Below are positions 57,066 through 64,000 of a stretch of 64,000 nt of DNA, piece by piece. Source of the stretch: Corbicula japonica (Eukaryota; Mollusca; Bivalvia; Venerida; Cyrenidae). The stretch is taken from the NCBI GenBank assembly GCA_038501625.1, contig JAZAYU010001151.1, positions 1 to 64,000 of the forward strand, read 5' to 3'. The notes below the pieces were generated by a model. That model searched no databases and was not told the origin of the DNA. It saw only the letters and a list, made by a program, of their open reading frames with translations. Both the position numbers and the translations under genes were made by a program. The number at the start of each line of letters is the position of its first letter. Position 1 is the first letter of the stretch.

Positions 57066-57684
57066 ACTTAATTGCACTTAATGACACGTACAGTGCCAGA
57101 GTATTATCAATAATGATTTTGTTAATTGTATTTATCTGTCAATAAATAAGATAACCGGCGACATGTTACATTAGTTTTGGTGTGCAATATTAACAAGTAC
57201 GTAGTATATATCTGTTGAATAATAATTACTAATCCATAATTAGATGTGATCAGATATAATGGATATTTCTAATCATACCATACCATAAGTTTATTCAGCA
57301 TAAAACATTATACAATGTTTATAGCCTACAATATTACAATACAATGTATAACAATGGTGAATACAGCTTAATGTATACTAGAAATAAGGAAATACTTAAA
57401 GCAAAATTTCGTGGAAAATAATATAATATTACATGAATATCATTTTCAGAGGCAGAAAATGTATTGGAACACAAAAAATGGTGAATATTTAATACAATAT
57501 TATCAATTTGTACTGCTATTAGCGCTCCGTAGCTTATTAGCAAAATAAATATAGCCACATTTAACTGAGTTCGTTTAGAGTTTGTGGACATTAATGATTC
57601 AAGTTTCCTAACAGTTGGCCACTGACAGTAATACGGTTTAAAATATTTTCGTCTTAGATTTCGGTACAAGGGGCAAGTTAATAT

Positions 57685-57851
57685 AGGAATAACCATGCCG
57701 TAATTTTGAAGTTTGCGACGGTATACACAGATTTTAATGGTCGCAAATATTTTTAACGGCGAAGGCGCAGCCTGAGCCGTTAAAATGATTTAAGACCATT
57801 AAAATCTGTGTATACCGTCGCAAACTTCAAAATTACGGCATGGTTATTCCT
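57685..57851. repeat. Perfect 58-bp-arm hairpin
   Basis: Arms 57685-57742 and 57794-57851 are exact inverted copies (start AGGAATAACCATGCCGTAAT). The loop holds a second stem, TTTTTAACGGC/GCCGTTAAAA. It lies within the insertion that splits the LINE. Confidence 0.95.
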
Positions 57852-58215
57852 ATTCTAACGCTCTTCCATACTACCCTCAATCGGGCCTCATTCCATACGT
57901 TAAACGGGTAGATCTACCATGTTCTATTTATCCGTATAGTAAACAACGGTACGGTATTACCCAAGGGAACCCGATTATCCATACGTCGGTGAGATTACCG
58001 ACAGTAAACAAGTTAAATAAATCACAAATAGAGGTCAAAACTTCAACATTTTTTATTACATCGACGTGTCGGCCATTATGCCTTCTTCAGGATTGTTTGT
58101 CATAACAGGAAATGACGTCAACGTCAAACGAGAGTAAACAAGGAATTTTATGGTCGCAAATTTTCGCCATCTGACCAATCAGATTGCTCGAAATTTATTT
58201 AGTGCGTTAGAATAG
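57852..58215. mobile_element. Rest of the insertion, bounded by CTATTCTAACGC
   Basis: CCTATTCTAACGC at 57849-57861 and GCGTTAGAATAG at 58204-58215 form inverted ends. The interior contains GCAATCTGATTGG-type sequence inverted near the right end. It may be a MITE that captured or abuts the hairpin. Confidence 0.5.
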
Positions 58216-59110
58216 AAAATGATACTCTGTTTCCAAAACGTTCATATTACAATTGCGACATATTCTGTTGTTTCTATCTATATTTTCATGTCTACCTGTT
58301 TCAATTGCTAATTGGTGGGATGAAACACGAAATCGTATCAGTGCATATCTAAATTTTGGTTCAAGTATGAAATCTAAATAATTTTCGAATTGTAAAGAAC
58401 ATTTAAACAAGCTATATGCTTCAAGGCGTCGGGAATTATTGATTTCCGATGACCAAGATTGGCGGTACATATCATGAATTCGTTGTATAATTGAATTAAG
58501 AGGAATTTCTATTAGAACTGATTATTCCAAATGTTCGAGAATCCAATGCTATCTAAGATTTGTTTTATTCTAAAGGCCCAATTTCTATTGTTATAATTTC
58601 TATAATTGTCACTGTCATCTTTTAACATTATATAAATTTTTCTAATCAGACAGTTTTCGTTCGAATTTATTATTTTTATCCAATATTTAATCATATTTAT
58701 TTTCCTTTGCACAATATAAGGTGTTCTGCCGAGCTCCCCATATAATGCTGACAGATTTGTCGACTTTCTTACACCTAACGTATGACGTAGAAATTTTGTA
58801 TGCACTTTTTCAATATCTGGTGCTTCATTATTTCCTAAAAGCTCCGATCCAAAATTTAAGATAGAACCAACCAGAGAATCAAAAAGTTTACATTTCCTGG
58901 AAATTGGCAGTTCAATAGATTCAAAAACACGATAGAGATTGTTTAGAGCAAAAGACGCATGTTGAGCAATATCTTTTAGACTTCGTTGCCAATCCCCATT
59001 TTTATAGAGATTGATACCTAGATATTTAAACGAATTGACAACTTCAAGGATAGTAGTATGTTTAATCGATTAAAGATTAAACACTTTAACCAGCAGAAAT
59101 GACTCCTGTT

Positions 59111-59197
59111 ACGTCACACGTCACCACGTGACTTTGCCTATATAAACTCTTGTCTCCGCAGATTCCAGTCTTTTCGATTCTTAATCAACGGAACGAG
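59111..59197 (+). promoter_or_regulatory. Candidate TATA core promoter and first non-coding exon
   Basis: Order: ACGTCACACGTCACCACGTG (CRE-like and E-box motifs, 59111-59130), TATATAAA at 59139-59146, a pyrimidine-rich possible start at CAGTCTTTTCG (about 59166) 25-30 bases downstream, and a donor-like GAACGAG|GTAGAG at 59197/59198. This spacing fits a focused pol II promoter with a short 5' UTR exon. The downstream coding exons are not identified. Confidence 0.35.
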
Positions 59198-59199
59198 GT

Positions 59200-62100
59200 A
59201 GAGGCATTGCTACTTTACATAAAAAACTTTGTTTAATAACTTTCAAATGTCTATTTTTCACTTCCTTAACGATGATAATTAATGTTTAATAATATTTTAA
59301 ATATTTTGAACTACTTACAGTAATTTTTATGCTTTTAAAGCAGTGTTTATACACAGCCACGTGGGAAGCACATGGTGAGCTTATTAATATTTGAAAATAC
59401 ATATTTGCTCATTTACTTCATACTCATTTAAGATAATCATTTTATTCAAAGCAATTTCAATTTATCTTTTATATATAATATAAAATACATTTCTATAATA
59501 AAATATTTTTAAAAAAGAATTTGTGTTGCTGACGTCATGACCGCGCGCAGCTGCCAAGAGCTCGCGTAAACAAATCGATATTAGACTGTAGGGTCTATAA
59601 ATTTACAGGTTACGAATTTCGAATTTTTGATTATTTTATAACGAACCTTGATGTAAACCATATTTAAATAATCTCCCACCAGCATTTATCATATATTATG
59701 GGCGACCTGTCGTACCTAAAACTTTTTTCAGGGGCGTAGTAAGCCTCTACATGTATTCATGCAGATTTATTATTATGCTATAGACGGTTAGGGATCTTGC
59801 AATCTCCCCGTCCACTAAGAAAAATTTTAAACCGATGATATTAGAATCTGTCTGGTGCATTCCGGGCATTCCTTGGTGATTCGTGTGGATTCCGCCGAAT
59901 ACTCGGATATAAGCAGTTGCACGCCTGTATATTATAATTTTAATATTACGAAGGAGGTTGAAACACCATTTCATACATTCTCCACACCAGGTGAAAATAT
60001 TTTTAAAATCCGACCTTATGCTAGTCATGCTTGACCCACTTATTTTAAAATGATAGTCAAAATAATCAAAACATTTGAAAAACCTGTTGCCTAAACAACC
60101 AGATCAAGAATCTTGGGTTAAACAACAATTACATGTTTTGAACAGTGAATCATTTCTTAAACGGAAATACCTCGAAGTCTAAACTAACTTTTTCAATCGC
60201 ATTTATATCGTAAAAGATATGAAGTTATCAGCCAATGTAAGGTTCGCTTTAAAACAAATCGGTTGTTGATTTTACGATTCGAACGATATATTTAACCATA
60301 CCTCCTCGGAAAATATCCGTTCTAGAGAACATTTCCTCAAGTCCACTGGGGCGTTATGCTTTTTATTCATATTTAAAAAATTTTGTCAACTTGTTCAATG
60401 ATCTATACGGCAGGAGACAGATAAAAAAAACTGATCGTTTATTACATATGATTTTGTCCTCGTTAAATCGTCTGGTAATACCTGCTTTTATTTAATGTCG
60501 AGGAAATGGGTTGGTCCTTCATTTGTCTCACATAAAAATAAAAAGAAGAAAAGCTATCAGTCGGGTAACCTTAAGTTTAAAACTCAAAGAAAATAACATT
60601 AAAACAACTCCATTTGGTGTTGGAGGAATGTATTTTTATTTCTAAAACCATACCGGTAGGTCGTGCATTTTTACGCTGAATCTATGAAGCCATGTCATCA
60701 GCTAAGAAACCCCCTTATTTCATTAGGAATATCAAGAAAATAAGAGAGAGAACGCTTCCCTGTTTAAAATACATAAAACGTGTATATTTAGCGGCTAGAC
60801 TGGCTACAATATGTTATGCTTGAACTTTAAACTGACGCATCCGACAGTTCTAACCTTTAGCGGTTTTTGAATGGCCATTATGCTAAAATAGTGTCTTTAA
60901 GGGCATAACTTATTTTAATAAGTGCTCGTGTGGTTCGAGAATCGCGCCTTCGTTGAAACATGAAGTCCTCACAAACGTAAAACTTAATGCATTGAATTCG
61001 AAAATTTTAATCCTCTTTCAATGTAATAGAACTATTTAGATCAAAGTGCAAGCGTATTCCGGGAAAATGGAATACTATCTGCAACGCTAATTCTGTTAGT
61101 CTTTTTCATTGAGCAATAGTGTTTGAATCACTTCCGGTACTGTTGAACCATGCCAGATCTCTTACGAGTGCGTAGAGAATTTCATACCGACATCAGCCTC
61201 TGTATGAGATAATTCAAAAAGGGGCTAAAACTACTATTTAGACAACTTTACCGCATTTGCGATTAACTGGGGTCTCGAACATCATTTGTATTACTCTAAA
61301 TATCAGTTATAACGGAATTTATTGCATCCCTTAAAGCTGCATATTCACAATTCGTGGGAATACTTGAATATCTCAAATGCGGTTCATATTAATTGCATCC
61401 ACCATATAATACTTCAAAATGACGGAACAGAAGCGAATTTCACAGAAATTTTGTCAAATCAGTGTCATTTAGGATCTGTTTGTGAGAAAATTTTACTGCA
61501 TTCGTAGCGCTATAGAAATTTTGGCTTTGAAAAAATCAACTCGTACGTTGACTTACAAGAAAATTATATTCCATTTACTTTATTAACGGGTCTTCTACTT
61601 TTTTACATGTAACAATAAAATTTGATTTTTGAACATATACGATATTTTCGTTATTGATGAGTAACTCCCTTTAAATCAATATCCCCATTTAACTGTTAGC
61701 GGTCATATTGCTGCTTTAAGTTACGTTAACATAGTAGACTATACCAGGTAACACGGAACATTTCATGATAAAGCTATATTAGATTGTTTGCTTAAAAACA
61801 CAGGAAATGTTGTGGAATTTTTTTTTTAGGAACAATCCTCGGCAAACTCATTTTCGTCATTGAACATTAATAAACACGTATGTCGCTGTGTTTTCACTGC
61901 CGGTTTTTTCGTTTTAGTCTTACTACGGTTTAGTGATTTTCTAAATAAGAACAACAAAATTTATGTTTGTAATACGTCTTTAAGATTTTGTTATGAGAAG
62001 CAACATATTTGGGCTCTATTTTACGTCATCGAAAACTGAGCTAAGGGGTTATTGTACTCAGTATTTATGATCACGTGGACATATGCAAAATTAAATCAAT

Positions 62101-62280
62101 TATCTGTCACGCAAGTTTGTCATTTCAATTGAAGTCACTTGAATCTTTTGAATTTTTACATAGTTATGTCCGATGAATTATTAAAACGAACTACGTTCAG
62201 GCGATTGGAACTCTTTGAATATTCTGCCATATTATATATGATTGATATTATAATGTGACTTTCTAAATATTACTATTTCT
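59200..62280. other. No gene recognised
   Basis: AT-rich. The longest frame (93 codons, minus, 59747-60028) has no recognised domain. If the promoter at 59111 is real, its coding exons should lie in or beyond this stretch. Confidence 0.4.
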
Positions 62281-62283
62281 GGC

Positions 62284-62520
62284 TATCCGAGCTCTTCGAA
62301 GGATGTGCAATGTTGCCTATAATGAATTGTCAGTATAATATGACGTTAAATAATTCTACTATTTATTGCCATCCGAGCTCTTTGAAGGATGTGCTATGTT
62401 TTATATAATGAATTCTATTTATAATGACTGTGACTTTCAATAATTTTACTATTTCTGGCAATCCGAGCTCTTTGAAGGATGTGTCATGTTGTATATAATG
62501 TATTGTTTTTAAAATATGAC
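62284..62520. repeat. ~88-bp tandem repeat with ATCCGAGCTCTTTGAAGGAT motif
   Basis: Three units, each starting with ATCCGAGCTCTT(T/C)GAAGGAT (62285, 62371, 62460) and followed by a TATAATGAATTGT-type tail. Shares its motif with the next array. Confidence 0.85.
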
Positions 62521-62704
62521 TTTCTGAATAAAACTTAATAAATAGTATTACATGTACGATATGAAACAGTTGGGCTATCTATTGCTAAATTTCTATAGAC
62601 CCCCTCTCCCATCAGCCCAACAATTCATTTGACGACCACCATTTTCAATTAAATTCAAAATATAGAAAAAATAATAATGATTTAAATATTTGGAAAAAGG
62701 GCTG

Positions 62705-63500
62705 CCGAGCTTAATGTGGAGGCAAGCAGTCCGTGTTTATTAAACAAGGGGTCGTCACTTTTCAAAATTATAATGTGATGTTATCAGTTGCCATATGCTG
62801 TAATGTGAAAGCCGGCAACATCTTTTGGCATTTAAATACAGATAGGTCCCGTTGAATGCTATTTTCTGGACATCCGAGCTATTTGAAGGATGTACCATTC
62901 TGCTATTATGACTGTTGACAGCATAAATGTCATAATAAACTTCTGTTAAGCGGATTTGTTTCCGTTTACGTTTGAAAAAATGTGGAGGCAGGCAGTCCGT
63001 GTTCATTAAACAAGGGGTCGTCAGTTTTCAAAATTATAATGTGATGTTATCAGTTGCCATATGCTGTAATGTGAAAGCCGGCAACATCTTTTGGCATTTA
63101 AATACAGATAGGTTCCGTTGAATGCTATTTTCTGGACATCCGAGTTATTTGAAGGATGTGCCTTTATGCTATTTTGACTGTTGACAGGATAAATAGCATA
63201 ATAAACTTCTGTTTAGCGGATTTGTTTCCGTTTATACGTTTGAAAAAATGTAGAGACAGGCAGTCCGTGTTCATTAAACAAGGTCGTCAGATTCAAAATT
63301 ATTATGTGATGTTACCAGTTGCCATATGCTGTAATGTGAAAGCCGGAAACACCTTTTTGCATTTAAATACAGATTGGTTACGTTGAATGCTATTTTCTGG
63401 ACATCCGAGCTATTTGAAGGATGTACTATTTTGATATTATAGCTGTTGACAGGATAAATAGTGCTATAAACTTATATTTAGCGGATTTGTTTCCGTTTAT
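62705..63500. repeat. 265-bp tandem repeat, about three units
   Basis: Reference point CATCC at 62871, 63137 and 63402 gives a 265-266-bp period. Units contain ATCCGAGCTATTTGAAGGAT, AGCGGATTTGTTTCCGTTTA, AGGCAGTCCGTGTTCATTAA and GTGAAAGCCGGCAACATCTT. The first unit begins within the array and the last breaks off at about 63500. Confidence 0.92.
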
Positions 63501-63504
63501 ATGT

Positions 63505-64000
63505 TTGAAAAATTTTCTTTACCTTCATTTCCACTCTTGACTTACAATTATGTTATTGAATATACCAACAATCAAATTATGTCTACTAAGTCCAATCTAG
63601 AGATGGCCATAAGTGGTCTATATAAGCGGATGGTCTTTGTTCCAAATACAATTATTCCTTTATTTATTGACGGAAAAATTGGTATTTTATACATAAAGTA
63701 TTTTTTCACAGGCGGTCGTTATTCAAGGGTAGTTTGACTGTAATATTAAACCAGTGACATAATGCATGATAATGTAAATGTTTATTGACTTTCAACCGGT
63801 CGTCTGAAGATTTAATTATTTTTTGTCGGGTAAGCGACCTTGGGTTAGGAATAAAACACTAAATCTTACATTGATGGTCAAAAAAATTTTACAGAGTCGT
63901 TAGGAATGAAGTCTTATATAAGTTTTATTTGGTCGCAGGCTCTACCTAGAAGGTCTTGGCGGTATATTATGAACAATTTTATTGCAAACCAAATGTAAAC
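63505..64000. other. No gene recognised
   Basis: A + frame of 78 codons (63501-63737) without a recognisable motif begins inside the repeat tail. The window ends at 64000. Confidence 0.35.

Larger units (their letters stand above)
57275..59055 (-). mobile_element. LINE fragment (Cys-His knuckle type), split by an insertion
   Basis: The minus-strand coding part (59055-58210) includes FKYLGINLYKNGDWQ, RTPYIVQRKINMIKYW and FRVSSHQLAIETGRH, then CRNCNMNVLETEYHFL. The reading resumes at 57684 with LTCPLYRNLRRKYFK, then the end of the protein and a 3' UTR ending in repeated TATGG (57275-57300). About 530 bp (57685-58215) interrupt it between EYHFL and LTCPLY. It is truncated at 59055, with a small frame break near 58500. 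Confidence 0.8.

Noticed and set aside
57334..57696. 120-codon minus-strand ORF as a separate gene
   Set aside because: Its start (CPLYRNLRRKYFKPYYC) is the continuation of the split LINE protein; the rest reads into the LINE 3' UTR.
59747..60028. 93-codon minus ORF
   Set aside because: No domain; no promoter or splice context on that strand.

Overview
The window is animal DNA: AT-rich, intron-rich, gene-poor and crowded with repeats. Several dispersed families look molluscan, most likely bivalve: a pearl-like tandem-core element, palindromic TTAA-CCCTT elements, tRNA-type SINEs, and two non-LTR retrotransposon types. The mollusc assignment is an inference from remembered repeat families, not from a search. 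No complete gene lies inside the window.

Host-gene evidence comes in four parts. (1) On + at about 3.1-7.4 kb are the last exons and 3' UTR of an unrecognised gene; its final coding exon is partly duplicated in tandem. (2) On - at 33.7-38.7 kb are four exons with matching phases, including a 25-base microexon, that join into one RRM RNA-binding domain followed by a proline-rich linker. One of the introns holds an interrupted 51-bp minisatellite. (3) On - at 29.4-29.6 kb is the terminal exon of a mitochondrial carrier of the SLC25A22/A18 glutamate-carrier type. (4) On + at 15.2-17.3 kb is a broken B-box/coiled-coil (TRIM-like) gene with a heptad-repeat coiled coil and a C-terminal membrane segment.

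Layout: 0-2.5 kb, higher-order tandem array of 29-bp repeats and SINE modules; 3-7.4 kb, gene 1; 7.7-12.5 kb, pearl-like elements and a nested MITE; 14 kb, 43-bp minisatellite; 15-17 kb, TRIM-like pseudogene; 17.3-20.8 kb, decayed LINE (-); 20.9-23.4 kb, element with about 490-bp inverted ends and an 8-bp target duplication; 24-29.3 kb, micro/minisatellites, hairpin MITEs and a 700-bp palindrome; 29.4-38.7 kb, carrier and RRM exons; 39.5 kb, small hAT-like foldback; 41.9-46.5 kb, nested inverted-repeat elements; 46.6-52.9 kb, a 6.3-kb foldback element whose arms are arrays built on an 8-bp GC-rich unit, carrying a LINE that itself carries a pogo/Tigger-type element; 53.9-56.2 kb, a 2.37-kb element bounded by CACAGTG and a 5-bp target duplication (a Transib/RAG-like signature); 57.3-59.05 kb, a LINE tail split by a hairpin element; 59.1 kb, a TATA promoter candidate; 62.3-63.5 kb, a tandem array.

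The most striking feature is how many structurally clear inverted-repeat elements sit here without a transposase: at least six, with different target-site signatures (TA, TTAA, 4, 5, 6 and 8 bp). They are presumably moved in trans by several transposase classes. The CACAGTG element and the 6.3-kb satellite-armed foldback are the best leads.
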